Source: Coptis chinensis
Lineage: Eukaryota > Streptophyta > Magnoliopsida > Ranunculales > Ranunculaceae
Reading direction: 5' to 3'
Length of the DNA stretch: 64,000 bases
Assembly: GCA_015680905.1 (NCBI GenBank)
Contig: CM027378.1
Location: 4,402,001 to 4,466,000, forward strand
Below, piece after piece: positions 21,114-34,125 of the stretch. Position numbers and translations under genes: made by a program. The number at the start of each line of letters is the position of its first letter. Within the stretch, counting starts at the first letter, position 1. The notes under the pieces were generated by a model. The model had not been told where the DNA came from and did no database searches. It saw only the letters and a list, made by a program, of their open reading frames with translations.

Positions 21114-23890
21114 TTACGTCGGTAAAAATTGTGTCATACATTCCAAATCAGGACACCTACACTTTATGTGCTCCGTAGATCGACACTTGCTACATTGCTT
21201 GGTCTTTCGAGATCCTCCTGCTTCATTACCAACTTCCACTACGCCCACCAAACAAACAGCATTACTTTGAACCCCCTGAAAATAACAAACAAGAAACATT
21301 TTCTTGCGTTTATAAAAAGAAGATAACGCGCAAAATTATCACTTACATCCAGTATCTCTATTTAACCTGTCATCATCCTCACTCACATCGGCAACTCCTG
21401 CAATAAAGACTTTCGACATAGTTAAGCTTTAGCACTTGGACCTGTAAAACAGTGCACCACAAGAAAGATATTGACGAATACAAATCAGAATCAACAAACT
21501 TTTGTAACTATTTAATGTTAACAGACAAGTGAAATATGGCAACGGTATAAGAAACTTACCCTCATCGCTTGGATGCAAAAGTGGACATGTGGGCCTTGTG
21601 TGCCCAACGATACTACAGTGGCCACACTTCTTTTTTCTTGTCTCATTCTGACCTTTCAATCTACTACGTTTATGCGGCCTACCCTTCGATTTTACGTGTG
21701 GTGGATCATTAACAAATGGACGATGGGCGGTTTTAGGTGGGGTGAAAGGCATATCTACCTCGGCGGTGCCTTTAGAAGACGGAATGCCATCCATTGTACC
21801 ACTTTCTGGTGGAATATAAGGCATTTCAAAGGGAACTTATGGACTGCCTTCAGAAGCTCTAGAAAAAGATGATAACATGGATTTAAAAACTTCACTATTT
21901 TTGGCTGTTTGAGAGGCCCACAAACATATCTTCTTGCATTTCCCTATAAGCTCACTATGACGAATAATGGAAGCAGCCTGCGAAGAAAAACTTAGATCGT
22001 TATTTGGAATGACAGATTTAGCAACTTGTGTCCATCTCCTTAAAAAACAGCTCTGGGGTATTTCACGAAGGTCCTCGTGTTTGTAAACTGAAATGATATG
22101 TCTACATGGAAATCCAAACGACTGAAATAGCCCACATGAACATCTAACATCCTGCTCTAAAAGGTTGTATTCCACACTCATCTTTTTTTGCCTGTTCAGA
22201 TGACGGCTGATGGTGTATACACGAATATTGTCACCCACATCACGTTTATCTTCTGCAGTGTACATCGATTCCTCCTGTAACTGCTTCATAAAAGTAAGAA
22301 AAGCAGCTTCGAGTATAGATGGATTACGCACCGCTTTGCATATTCAATCAAGTGGCTACCAATGAAAGGCTCGTCGTTGCGATCCTTACCTCTTCTTCGT
22401 GTTTCTCGGTGATGGATATTTGCAAACTGCCAATTCCATTTTCCCAAATAGCTCAAACAGCCGCATCCGGGCTTAACATGATGTCTTATAACAGAGTTAA
22501 TAGACTTCGCGAACGCGTTGGTTTATACGCAACCACCAAAGAACTCACCATGAAGATACGATTACGCCTACCTCGCCTCGCTTTTCTTACGTACCTTCAT
22601 CACCCATGTGTTATGACTAACTTCGTATTTTTCCACTAGCTCTCCACCTTTCTTGAACTCTCCCGAGAACATTTCATAAACATAATAGAAAGTGAACTCG
22701 CTGTTTGCAAATCGGGGATTTTGACATTGGTGATGCAATTTTTCAATACGTGCCAAGAGCACGGCCCGATTATTCACGAACGGAAGAATAGATTTCAAAG
22801 CTTTACGAATCATTTCGCGTCACCATCGGTAATGATCGATTTAGGGTGTTCACCACACATTCGTCAATAAATGATTTCAATACCCCATTATAAGTGTCGT
22901 CGCACTCACTTATGATCAAAGCAAAACCAAAAACTATAGCCTGTAGGTGGTTGTTAATTCCAGCAAACACAACGATCGGCATCTCGTACTGATTGCTCTT
23001 GTACGTTGAATCAAACAACAACACATCACCAAAGCTACAGTAATCTAGGCGGGAGGTGGAATCCGCCCAAAACAGCCCAAACTAACGCCCACTCGCATTT
23101 TAACTCATAGTTGTAATGAAATAAAGGATCTAACTTCACCTTGTCCTCTAAGTTGGCAAGCGGTGTGTTGGCGTCGCCATCAATCTGGCGACTTCTCCTC
23201 TCTTTTCCCATTTTGTTATACAAGTCTTTTTTTCATAAAACCGGCATTAAGAAAACCTCGGCTATATGTGCATAGTGACCCATCACTTGGCATTTACTTA
23301 ACACCGACATCATTTAGGCGCGTAGCAAATTCAATACTTCTCGACTCACATTTCTATGTGACCAGAAGAAACATTGAACTTCGGATCTTGTACAAGTGGA
23401 TGTGTGTGTTCCCCAATAAACTCTTTTCCGCAGTCAAAACTTTGCTTGAATAAAAACAACAACAATGCAGGGCTTTACAATTGAACCTAGTGGCTGTCAT
23501 GCGGGTGTTCTTTTAGGTGTCATCGATTGGAGTTTATCTGCATATCGTTGACCTTGGGATGAACACACAAATCTCCGCTTAATAGCAACTCCATTTGGAT
23601 GAATTCTATAAACATCCTACGAACACCGGCCCAACCGATTTGGCATACTCATTATAAATAGTGTAGGCCTCGTCCGAGGTCTTGAACGTATAGATAAAAA
23701 TGTTGCTTTGTCTTCTATATAAGCCCTATATGTATCGATTCTTCAAAGATCGCTATCACTTCTTGTCAATATTTTCATTCTCCATCGTGGAAACAGATTG
23801 ATTCCACATCCGGATAATCACTTTCATCATACCCAAAACTTTGAAACATAGACTTCTAAGAAACTCTTCGTCATCATCGAGCCTTATTCG
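21114..23890 (-). pseudogene. FAR1-related (FRS5-like) MULE-type protein, disrupted
   Basis: Read on the minus strand from about 23890: an acidic start (DDDEEFLRSLCF), a FAR1 DNA-binding domain (KTSDEAYTIYNEYAKSVGF, RRFVCSSQGQR, EFIGEHTHPLV), the linker region (KCQVMGHYAHIAEVFL, KERRSRQIDGDANTPLANLE), the transposase core (LLFDSTYKSNQYEMPIVVF, INNHLQAIVFGFALI), a SWIM finger (CSCGLFQSFGFPCRHII), and a C-terminal zinc knuckle (KKCGHCSIVGHTRPTC) followed by a second one (KQCSKCRSTEHIKCRC). The domain order is complete and the total length is in the usual range for FRS proteins. At least four frame changes and stops in the N-terminal half make it a relic. The last three frames, from 22331 down, share one reading frame, so the 3' half may include real introns. 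Confidence 0.78.
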
Positions 23891-23960
23891 ATTAGGTCAT
23901 AGGGCCTACCTAAATAAATAAAACTTTTTTTTAGTACAAACGACCTAAATAAGAAAAATT

Positions 23961-26900
23961 CTAATGTACCTTAAAGAGAAGAGGAAAGATTAAATCGACT
24001 TCAGTGATTGGATGATAAACTAACCTCAATGTTCGAACGTATTCAAGCCGTGTAGTGTTGTTGGTTGCTATCACTCTTTTTTGCTCTACTTTCTTACTGT
24101 AAACTTTAGAGAGTGAAAGAAGTAAATGATTGACCATGAATTTAAGAAAAGGTGAAAGGGGTGAGAAGATTTGGGCGCGCAATCTAATTGAAAAGAATAG
24201 AAAATACGATAAATTAGGGATGAATGAAAATATGTGAAATGCCAACGCTACCCTTAAGTGGGCACTTCGGCTACCGGTTACGGGTTGGAAAATATGTGGT
24301 CAGGAATTGTACGTAGCCATACATCACGCGCATTGAAGACATGCTCTTTATTTATAGTGTGTTAAAGGAATTTAGAATGTGTTATTATTATCTAAACATC
24401 TTGAAAAGAGGCGGCATACAAGCTAGTCGAGCTGGACTTGGACTTACTACTAGAGGCTTTGGCGAGCTAGCCATGAGAACCAACTACTTTTTTCCCAGTC
24501 ATTTTTATAGCCGTCTAAGCCTATGGGATGTCCTTCCAGGTTTATTAACCAATGAAACAATAACACGTGTCGACGCAGCTAGTGAGAGCCGACTGAGCCC
24601 CACGCTGTCTTTCTCGAAATTTTTATCCAATTCAATTCTTTCTGTGTTCTTACCTTCTGTATGCCTCTGAATATGTATTCTTTCTATGTCTCTGTTCTCT
24701 CTCATAATTCCAAACGAAAGTTTACACTAAAGAATCAAGGGAGAGAGAAAGAAAATGACGGGTTTAGCTAAGTGTGGTTTTCTTGCTCTTTGACTCTTTC
24801 TAGGACTTTGTTGAAGAAGAAGAAGAAGAAACAAGGTGAGACTTTAAAACTTCGGTCCTTTATTTTTCGATTGCCCACTGCTTATTGTTTAATTTGCTAT
24901 CATGATATGTTATAAAATGGGTGTAGAACGTTTACGGTTGATGGTTTTAAGAATCGGGACTGTTTAGTTTGTTGAGATTTGAGATTTTTGTGCATAATTG
25001 TTATATGGGTAAACTCCATTGTATGTGATGATTATTCTAGCTGTTGGTTGATTCGGGGAAAATATTAAGATTTATTATTATTTTTTAAATAATCATGAAA
25101 TATTTTGATGACTGAGGTACAACAAATTTTGATCCAGGTCACAGACTCACAGTACTTGGTTAAATTTCAAATTTCAAATTCCAATTCCCATCCATATATC
25201 ATGTTAATCTGAATATAACTATTATTTAAGTATTGACAACCATGACAACTTAAAAAGTTTCTCATAGTTTTTTGTATTCATACATTTGATTGATTCATAT
25301 TATTTGTATATCATGCATTTGTTGTTCTTGATTTAGGCCAAATGATTTTTTGTTTTTCCGGTGCCTATCAAAATTACATATCTGATATTTGCTAATTGAT
25401 ATTAACGTCCAAGTATGTGTTGGTGTTGAGTCAAGTGAACAAGATGACACTATTAATGAATATTCACTAGTAGCATTTGTGTTGAGTTTGAGCAATGGTT
25501 GAGCATTTGTGTTGAGTTTGAGCAATGAATATTCTTTATCTTATTCAGTGCACTTCTTTTGCAGCCCTGCAGGTTGCCTTCCATTTGGAGAATGAATTTT
25601 ACAATATTATAGGTGTTTTTTTTAAGCTTCACTATTATTTTCTTTTCCTATTATACAACATTATACTTTATATACCGTCCTATCCCATATTGATCTATGA
25701 TTGCTATGTGTAATAGAAACTATTCTCTTACAAACTTGTGTAACCTAATATTTTATTTTTGATATACCTTTAATACAGCGAAAAAATCTACTCTCTCAAA
25801 CTTATCTAGATTTACAGTATTTGACATTCTCTTAGTAAAGTTTGCCTTGCCAAAATCAGTGACAACGTTTTGAAAACATTGTTTTTTCATCTGTCAAAAT
25901 TTTGAGCGAAAAGATATCCTGTTCTACAGGTCACACCAATCCAGAAAAGCCAACACAATGGTGTACCTTGACCAATCTATTGATTTAAGTTTTAAATTTT
26001 AAAATGATAATAGTCATAAATCTAGATTGGCTTAGGCGTCGGGAATATGCTATTTTGTATTTAACATCAAGGGGTAACCTCCGTATTCACCTAGCAAAAA
26101 ATTGAATCCTTTGGAAGTTTACTCCTAATCATATGAATGTTTTCAAGAAAAAAATATCAGTGGGAGGTACGTGCAATAGGTGCTACATTTCGTCATACAC
26201 ATGCCAATTTCCTCTTTCAAATACCTATTAGTCTAATTTTTGTTGCAAATTTTGTTTCCTCCTTTTAGCACTAGGAAGTTGGTACCATAATACCACACCT
26301 GTCTTGCTAATCTCAATGACTTGAGATTCAAACTTGAGTCCTTGAATATTTAGCACATAGTTCAATTTTATTAATGTTTAAGCTTTGTATTCTTTCTGCT
26401 ATTGTTTACTAATATTACCCCCATCCCTTCCAGAAAACTCCATTAAATATGATAACATAAAGGCATGAGAACCGAACATACACTATAACATCTATTATTG
26501 TACAAGCCAAATATCAGCTTAAACTATGAATTCAACACACTCCATTGATGTGGACAATCAATTTTACTCATTGGGCTGATTGTTGTTTACAACTTTCCCT
26601 GATATTCTATAGCTAGGTGGTGGTGTTATTGATGAAGCAAGTGGAGTCAATGCCAAACCAGCTTTATCAGAGGTGAGGAGAGGACTTGGTGGGACATTCA
26701 GCTGAAAATGAGTTTATGATTTGTTGGGGCCTTGGAGGTAGGTCTTTTGGCTTTTAGATTGAGTTTCAACTGTGATTTCGTGTAATTAATTTAAATTTCC
26801 TAATTACCTAGCTAGATACGACTCAATCGGAGTTCAATATTAGAGATCTTGATATATGTAGCTAATACTCTCTGTTGGCGTACAAAAAATCATGTCTCTT

Positions 26901-28756
26901 TAAGACTGTATTAATTTGATGCCCAAATGTTTTTGGAGGAAGAACAGAGGGAAAACATATGTTTTATGCCCAGATTCAATTATACTGCTTTTACTATTGG
27001 TTTCCATTTTTTTTTTGTTCTATCATTTTAATGTCGATATATTTTACATCTCGAAGTCAATGTTAGTTGTTACTGAATCTTTGATTTAAATAGTGACATA
27101 CTGCTTACTTCCATTAGACCATGCTCCAATCTTAACTGTTTCAATTAGTTTACTGACCAAGCAACGCTTCATGTCAAAGGATCAACTTTCTCTACTCTCT
27201 AAATTGTAACGTTTCAATGTTTTTTGAATTGCTTATTTCTTATGCTTTAGTGTACACATTACAAAAACATGCACAGATTGATCTTTTAAAATTTTGAATG
27301 CAGTGTTCAAATCTAATGGAATGCGTTGATCAATCTGTTTTGTGAATAATGCAATGACCGTTTTCTCACCTTCACTTTGTCGATTTTTTTTTCCGTACTC
27401 AAGTATGTACTTCAACAGTACTCTTTCATTATTTTTCTTCAAAGTGTGCGTGTGTTTTTAATTAATACTATTTGTTGGTGGAGTTTGTTCATTGGGGTTT
27501 GTCATAGGCGTTCTTTCTTAAATGTGGGGTAGAATTAGATGAAATTGTTGAATTTCTCTATGAACCACAAGAATGTGACGCCCCCTTCCCATTTATTTTT
27601 TGAAATTTTTCTTAAACTACAAAGAATTCTCCTATATAAACTCTTTTATTAGGTTTCCCTGTCCAAGGAATGTTAATTCCATTTGATGACTTAATGGTTG
27701 AAATGTGTAACTAAACATTCCGTTATTTTGATGAGTTTATGATGTGTCTACTGTACTTAATATAGTAAAGATCATGCTGGAATTGAAACTTCTAACCCCA
27801 TTTTTCGTTCGAACTACTTTATAGATGATCATTGTTTGATCAATCAAATTTTGCATGTAGTTTTTTATTGAGGGTTGGTTATGACTTTTATGATATTGTT
27901 GTTTGTTTGAATAATAAGGGTAGTTTCCAATGAAATTGACTTGGCATTGAACTAAGACCACGTAGCTGGCGAACTAAAAATGACATGTTTATCATGTAAA
28001 GTTCAATATATCCTATTTGTTACTGTTGAAGCTCATTATGTATTGAGTGATATCTATTCTACTATATAATGCAAAAGTCCCGGGATTTACTGGACGAAAT
28101 CTATACTAATTATCGTTAAACTGAATGGCGTGGTTCAGAGCACCTCTCCTCTTTACTCATGTGGTAAAGACTAAAGACAAAGCTTGAATAATGTTTGATA
28201 GAGTGTTCATAGGCCACACAAGTGAAAGTTAATGGTTAGCGAGGATTTTAAGTTTGCGTACACACTTGACTTATTTAGAGCAATGGTTCTCTTCTTAAGG
28301 ATAGTTTTAAAAAAGAGAGTTAATATATGCAAATCATTTTTCACCCAGATCATCTTCGTCTTTGCAGTTTAACATGCCCATATATTTGTATCTAGAGTTA
28401 TTTTAGGGGTTTGACGCAATCTTCATATTGTTGTTAAGGAGTCTTAGTAATTGTGTATTTTTAGGAGAAAGTCCTGCTAGTAGTGGAGAGTCTGTAGTTA
28501 TAAATAAAGAGCCTATAACTTAGTATTTAATTTTTCACCTTTGCAGTTTTCATTGTTGTTTTATCATCTTTTTTAGTACTTGATTTATGTCAAGCACTGG
28601 TGGTGATGTGTCGCTTCAGTAGTATAATGACTTATTGACTTGTGCAAGTTGACGACCCACACAATTGTGTTGCCTTCTGATGGTGGTTGTTGACTTGTTG
28701 TATCTGATATAAGTTTTTCTTGTTCTAAAAGTTCATTAGAGATGCAATTTATATAG
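23961..28756. other. Long stretch without a recognised gene
   Basis: Nothing coding was identified. Seen here are a GAAGAAGAAG run at about 24812-24830 in a leader-like segment, a 34-bp direct duplication containing TTGTGTTGAGTTTGAGCAAT (about 25475 and 25509), and AT-rich sequence typical of introns or intergenic DNA. SEC3 exons follow on the plus strand at 31.5 kb, so part of this stretch could once have been SEC3 introns, but I could not find any upstream SEC3 exon. Confidence 0.45.
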
Positions 28757-28945
28757 GACTAACCCAAACCCAGTGCACAAGGCTCTACTCTCTAGCCAGT
28801 GCAAGGCGTTAGGAGGATAAGAGCAGTGATCTTATATAGGATAGCGATAGCCAGTAAAAGTTAACACCAGCTGCAGGAGGCTGTTTTCAGACTCAAGCCC
28901 ATGATTTCCAAGTCACGTACAATTGCACCAAGACCAGCGCGCCCT
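28757..28945 (-). mobile_element. tRNA-derived SINE (Au-SINE-like)
   Basis: On the minus strand, A-box TGGTGCAATTG (28930-28920) matches the Pol III consensus TRGYNNARNNG, and B-box-like GGCTTGAGTCT (28899-28889) lies about 20 bp downstream. The body continues through AAACAGCCTCCTGCAGCTGG, and the far end reads GAGCCTTGTGCACTGGG, a phrase typical of Au-type SINEs. The B box departs from GGTTCGANTCC at two or more positions, so transcription is doubtful. No clear target duplication was seen. Confidence 0.6.
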
Positions 28946-29071
28946 TAATTAAGATGATTAAATGCAGGTTATATACTTATATTCTCCAGTCACCTTATTG
29001 CATGTGTAGAGTTGAGCCTTTGAGAATTGAAGTGATGTTTCTTTCCTACACATCTCTAATACATCTCAAGG

Positions 29072-29715
29072 TGTAAAGGACATTCCACCAGTCACGTGAT
29101 GTGCACAAGACTCACATGCAACGACTCCTTCAATATAACCCGACCCAGACATACGGGTACTCCTCACACTCGCTATATCAGAAGACTCACATACTCAGCA
29201 GCCCCAGCGACTCATCACTCGACCCTACCTCGTGACGTCATCACATGCTACTGTCATCATTGTTAACTTTATCCTTAAGCCTCTTTCCCACTGTAATACA
29301 TGTACCATTATAGCCATCTACTATCATTACGGAAGACACTATCATTACACCCTATGCCAACTCAGATAAATCTAAATGCCTACAGCTACTATCCGTGTGC
29401 CCCTCATAGACACATGTCATTAATCTCGATTGCATATCTGTACTCATCAGCACACGTGTTGCATCCGATGCACACTCCTAATGCCTATAAAAACCACCCT
29501 CAAGAAGTACGTGTGACTTGATTCCAGTCTGGTCGATTAATCCTAACCTGAGTTACTAACTCTCAACCCATTATTATTTCTCAATATACAGACTGGATAC
29601 GTAGGCATCTTCATCAACATGAAGATCAGCCATTGACAACAAGCAAAACCACCCCCTTCTCATTATCGTAGCTTAAGAGTTAAGTCTTAACTTAGTGTAA
29701 ATTTAGATATTTACA
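29072..29715 (+). repeat. 5' LTR of a truncated Ty3-type retrotransposon
   Basis: Starts TGTAA and ends TTACA, a 5-bp inverted terminal repeat with the canonical TG...CA. A TATA box (TATAAAA) lies at 29486, and GATACGTAGGCATC occurs near the end. It is followed at once by TTTGGCGCTGTCTGTGG, which has the look of the primer-binding site used by many plant Ty3 elements. No matching 3' LTR exists in the window. Confidence 0.72.
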
Positions 29716-29803
29716 TTTGGCGCTGTCTGTGGTTGATTCCTTGAGAATCCGACAAGTCACTCAACTTTACCCCAGCAATCAACTTCTTTCCTCCACTTTC
29801 TTG

Positions 29804-30847
29804 ATGGAAGTTGACCCACCTCCCCCCACCACCGCTGAACTTGCAGATCAGCTACGGTCGCTACTGGAACAATACGATGCCTTTAAGGCTACTCACCCTG
29901 ATCCACCTGCAACTAGTTCTGAAGCAGGCCATTAGGTTGAAGCTGCCACCTTAGCTGCTGCTCCACGTCTCCCTACCATCACTGACCTGCATGGAAGTAA
30001 AGATATGTCCCAGGCTGTTCTGCACACCCTCTAAAAATTCGATGATTCACCCCTCACTAAAGACATTCAAGAGACTGTTGCCCCTCTACACTTCCAGCAA
30101 CCCAAGTTCACGATGTACGATGGTTCCATTTGTCCTTTTGAGCATATCAAAAGCTTTCTCCAGCATCTGACGATGTACACTCACCTAGATGGGTTATTGT
30201 GCCGCCTCTTCCCATCCACCTTTAAAGGTCCAGCTCTTAAATGGTTCTTCGACCTACCTGCCACCTCCATTGCTAACTTCTCTTCCTTTAAAACCCTTTT
30301 TGCCCATGAATTCTATCATAATCGTGCCAAACAACCCACAATAGCCACCATCTTCAAAACCCATAAGCAACTTTCTGAACCACTCGAGTCTTACCTCCGA
30401 CACTTAAAGAAAGCTGTTTTGTCACTCGACCACACTCTGCCCCCCGAGTCGGTCATCATCATCGCCTTCAGAAATGGCCGGACCCCCACTTCTCCACTTA
30501 GTTGTTCTTTGCTGTGAGGCGACTTAACCACTTTGAGTGATCTCTATAAAAAGGTGGACAAGTACATCAAGGAAGAGAGTGGCCTCGCCGCACTCGCAAA
30601 ACGAACCGAGCATGTTGATGCTACATCAGATCATAAACCCCGACCCAAGCGCCCCTGGGACCCTGACAGTGATCTTTATACCAGTCCGCCCCCACGCTCT
30701 TCACTAGTTCCTCGCGTGTACACACCTCTTAATCAACCTTTGTCCTACATCTACAATCGCTTCAAGAACACTAACTGGTTTAAACCCGACGACCCATTCA
30801 AGAAATTCCACGATATTCGGTCCCATCCCACCGACCACAGCACCTGA
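29804..30847 (+). pseudogene. Ty3-type gag, truncated
   Basis: From the ATG at 29804 the frame reads MEVDPPPPTTAELADQLRSL, hits a stop at about 29933, and continues after further stops with the retrotransposon gag domain (FEHIKSFLQHLTMYTHLDGL, GPALKWFFDLPATSIANFSS, FAHEFYH, LESYLRHLKKAVLSLDHTLP). A last part is basic and proline-rich (HKPRPKRPWDPDSD). Gag would form the particle that packages the element's RNA. The element stops near 30850: protease, reverse transcriptase, integrase and 3' LTR are all missing. The insertion lies upstream of the SEC3 exons in the same orientation. Confidence 0.72.
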
Positions 30848-30849
30848 TT

Positions 30850-31514
30850 TAAATAATCTCAAGCCCTTCTGTGCCATTTGGCTCAGTTTATAAGACAAAT
30901 GTAATATATATATAAAACACAAGATGCTGTACTGGCCAAACATGGATGTCTTGGGGTTACCTTTTTCCTTGCAGCCATTAATGTTTTGGGTAGCTGCTAC
31001 TGTCTGTTGTTTCTGCATATTTGTTTTCCTCGAATTGATAAGTTTCTTTCTTTCTTTCTTTTAATATAACTATTATTATTATCATTATTATGAGTAGCTA
31101 ATTCCCCATGTTAAGCAATTTCTTCGAGGATAAATGAATCCAGAAAACCTACACTCATGACTCATCTCTCACTGGAGTAGATGAAGACATGAAAACTTTG
31201 AAAGATCTCCTCATCTAGAATGTATGCATTGTTAGAATGTCCTTGACCCAGGCACTAGATTTATTTTGAGTTTCAGAAAGTAATCTTGCTTTTAGTTTCT
31301 TGGTGAAGCCTTCAAAATTTGATTCCCCATGTACCCTTTTTTAGCCCTTGGGTAGCAGAAATTTGGACATCATTTCAGGTTCTTGATCAGATCTTTCAAG
31401 AGTTATTTGTTTATAGTATATTACTAAAGGACTAATCAGAGTTGGAATAGTTGAATAAAAGCATGAACTCATGGTGCTTCTTGAAATGGAAGCTAACATT
31501 TTGACTATGGACAG
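30850..31514. other. Non-coding; probably SEC3 intron sequence
   Basis: AT-rich sequence ending in a splice acceptor (CTATGGACAG) directly before the first recognised SEC3 exon. It contains a TTTC run at about 31046-31060. No further SEC3 exon was found in it. Confidence 0.45.
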
Positions 31515-33385
31515 GTAAGCGTTATGTTTTCAACTTTGGAGAAGATTGCACAAACGGATCCAAAATATGCTGATACTGTGCTTTCAGAAAACTATGCGGC
31601 CTTCCAGAACAGGTAGTAAACGAAGTTAGCTTTTGCTTTTCTTTCTTAGCAAGAAAGTTTTACATGAATGAAGAAAAAGACCAGAAAAAGAAACTGAGGG
31701 GAGTACGGGGACGTGCAGCACCCTAAGTAGATTTAGGTAAGAAATCTATAGGTTGTTGAGGTTGATCTATAATACTTTTAGAAAAGTAGTGTCTGCTTTT
31801 AATTCTGATTCCTGCATCCAACGAGCACTGATTTGAAGTTATTGCATGCAGCCTGTATGCCTAGCAAATGTTGTGCCCACACTAGCAAAGTTCTATCACC
31901 AGGCAAGCAAATCGTATGAACAAGCATGTACTTGCCATATCAATATGATCATATACTTTGTAAGTGTGATCTCTGGCTTTCTTTATATGTGAGATTTTGC
32001 GTCTGTGTTATTTTGAGCTTCCAGGAAGCTTGCTTTGATTGCCTGGATATTCTTTTGTGTGTATGAATTTTAAACTGGAAATTTTCAGCAATTCGAAAAG
32101 CTCTTCCAGTTTGGTCGAAAAATTGAGGACTTGATGTACACAATCACACCAGAGGAGGTTTGTTTGTTTATTTCTCATGATGATATATTTTTGTTTCCTT
32201 CCTGAACTTACTTCAATATGCTATTGCTAATGTGGATCCCATCATTATTTATTGTGACTTTATTCTCCATAATCAATGGGCACTATAGTGGCAAACATGT
32301 TTTTTTTAGGTGTATTTTCTGTCTTGATTCATTCCAAACAGTGGTGGTCGTATTTTAGTAAAACATTGATGTGGCTTAGGAAACTAGTGAATAACCTAGT
32401 AAATCTAGAATCTAATAGAAGTAACTTTCCATGTTCATGCATCAATATCTCCCGCTTGAAAAAAACTCGTCCTTGAGTTTGGAGTTATGAAAATCCGCCA
32501 ATGCGAAAAAGCTTTACATAATCATATACATCCAAAAAGTTCCTATATTTATATATATCACCAAGGAACTAGAGGCTTCTGCAGACCTGGGTCGTTTAGC
32601 ATTACCTCATTGCTTCAGGATCTAAGGAGTAATCCTCTTGTTTGGCTACTGTATTTTGAGTGTGCAATCTGTCAGACTTAAGTTGGCCCACCTCCGTTTG
32701 CCCAGTGAAACTCTGAGCCTATCACTCATGTTGAAACTTTTTTTTTTTTTTGTTTTTACTGACTGGCTTACTGTTTCTTTAATGCTCTTTAGATCCCTTT
32801 CCAGCTTGGACTATCCAAAATGGACCTGAGGAAGATGATAAAATCCAGTTTGTCTGGGGTAAGTCGGAGAAAATATGCTTCAGAGCCTCTTGTCACATCC
32901 TGAATTTGCATCCATTGAGTTTTATGGCTTTCATGTTACAGGTTGATAAGTTTATCAGTGCTATGTATAGAAAATTACAAAAGAATCCAACTTCGGATGA
33001 GTTGCTACCATCTTTATGGGATAAATGCATGGTACGATTATCTACTTCCTCTCTTGTGTATGAGGATGTATTGATTCGTGTTTTAAATGTATTATTCTGC
33101 TTAGTCGTTGTGTTCTTCCATGTCGAATACGAGCTGTTTTTTTTCCTGGTTTCTAGGGTACATTGTAATACTGTTGACGACCATGGTTTAGGGATTTGCT
33201 ATATAGAGTGGCTTAATCTAACATGCAGGATGTAAGGAAATCATATCTATAACTGACTTTTCTATATATTGCAGAAGGAGTTTCTAGATAAGTATGAAAG
33301 CTTTGCGCAACTGGTTGCCAAGATATACCCAAACGAAACTGTACCGTCTGTAGCAGGAATGAGAGAGCATCTTGCTTCCTTGTAA
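31515..33385 (+). pseudogene. SEC3: Exocyst subunit SEC3, last six exons, frameshifted
   Basis: Exons at 31515-31612, 31852-31959, 32089-32157, 32793-32858, 32942-33031 and 33275-33385 encode the C-terminus of plant SEC3: [80 protein letters not shown] and [20 protein letters not shown], ending LASL and TAA. SEC3 is the exocyst landmark subunit that tethers secretory vesicles at the plasma membrane. All introns have GT and AG borders. In exon 2 one base is missing (TATGCCTA where the family has TAT-GAC-CTA for YDL), which puts a stop three codons on. Exon 2 also changes the conserved TRHIS to TCHIN. The first two thirds of the gene are not in the window, and a Ty3 fragment lies just upstream. 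Most likely a decaying partial copy. Confidence 0.85.
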
Positions 33386-33544
33386 ATAAGTTGAGAACCT
33401 TGTGGTTTGTAAAATATTGGAATAGCCTTTTCCCAAGTTTAGGGGTTATGTAAATTCTCCATGTTCATGTAATTCACAGTACATACAATGAATACAGAGT
33501 GTGTAAACCAAGTATAGAGGACTTAATTTGTGTTTTTCTTCATG

Positions 33545-33600
33545 GGTTAACGAGTATTACCCCCCACTAGATGAGCCAATTATGGGGGCTAATACTCGTT
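33545..33600. repeat. Very short inverted repeat sharing the ACGAGTATTAC end
   Basis: Left arm AACGAGTATTACCCCC and right arm GGGGGCTAATACTCGTT are inverted copies apart from one extra base, with a loop of about 20 bp. The outer part GTAATACTCGT is identical to the ends proposed for the element at 10985-19274. It could be a minimal non-autonomous relative. Confidence 0.5.
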
Positions 33601-34120
33601 TTTCTTTATTATTTGACATCGTTCTCTGTTGAACAATATTATTGCAAGAGATAAAGGAGCAAAAGAAAGTTGCTGATTGTGTTTTTCAATTTTTCCACTA
33701 GGTTTGTTTTAAAACTGCAGAAGACGGGTGAAAAAGAAGGTGCAATTTTTTGTAATCTCTGAGGCACGAGACTTGGACGTGGATTCTGTCAACGAATTAT
33801 CACCGTACTAAAATGAAGCCTTTTCAAAATGCGAAGTAATCCCAAAACTAATTTCTGTCAAATAACTACAACAGCAGCTGTATGGCCAAAATTGCAATAC
33901 CATATTACCTTGAGCTGTAGTTCAATTCACTGACGTACTTGGCTTGGGGGCAGCGCTAATGTAATGTTGCAAGTAACAGTCGGCAGAAATTGCATTGCGC
34001 GTCCTCTTTTCCCTCGACAAAAGTTATTTGGTTTAAATGGTCTGATACTCTGATCACTCATTCGTGACTGATTTTGCTAAAATGTTCACACCTCTTAACA
34101 TTTCCCTTTGCCTGTATAGC
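33601..34120. other. No gene recognised
   Basis: Non-coding sequence between the SEC3 end and the copia insertion. It ends with the target duplication ATATT at 34121-34125. Confidence 0.5.
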
Positions 34121-34125
34121 ATATT

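Noticed and set aside
23961-28756. Upstream SEC3 exons
   Set aside because: I searched by eye for conserved stretches upstream of the first recognised exon and found none convincing. Short open segments such as the one near 26610 do not resemble the family.
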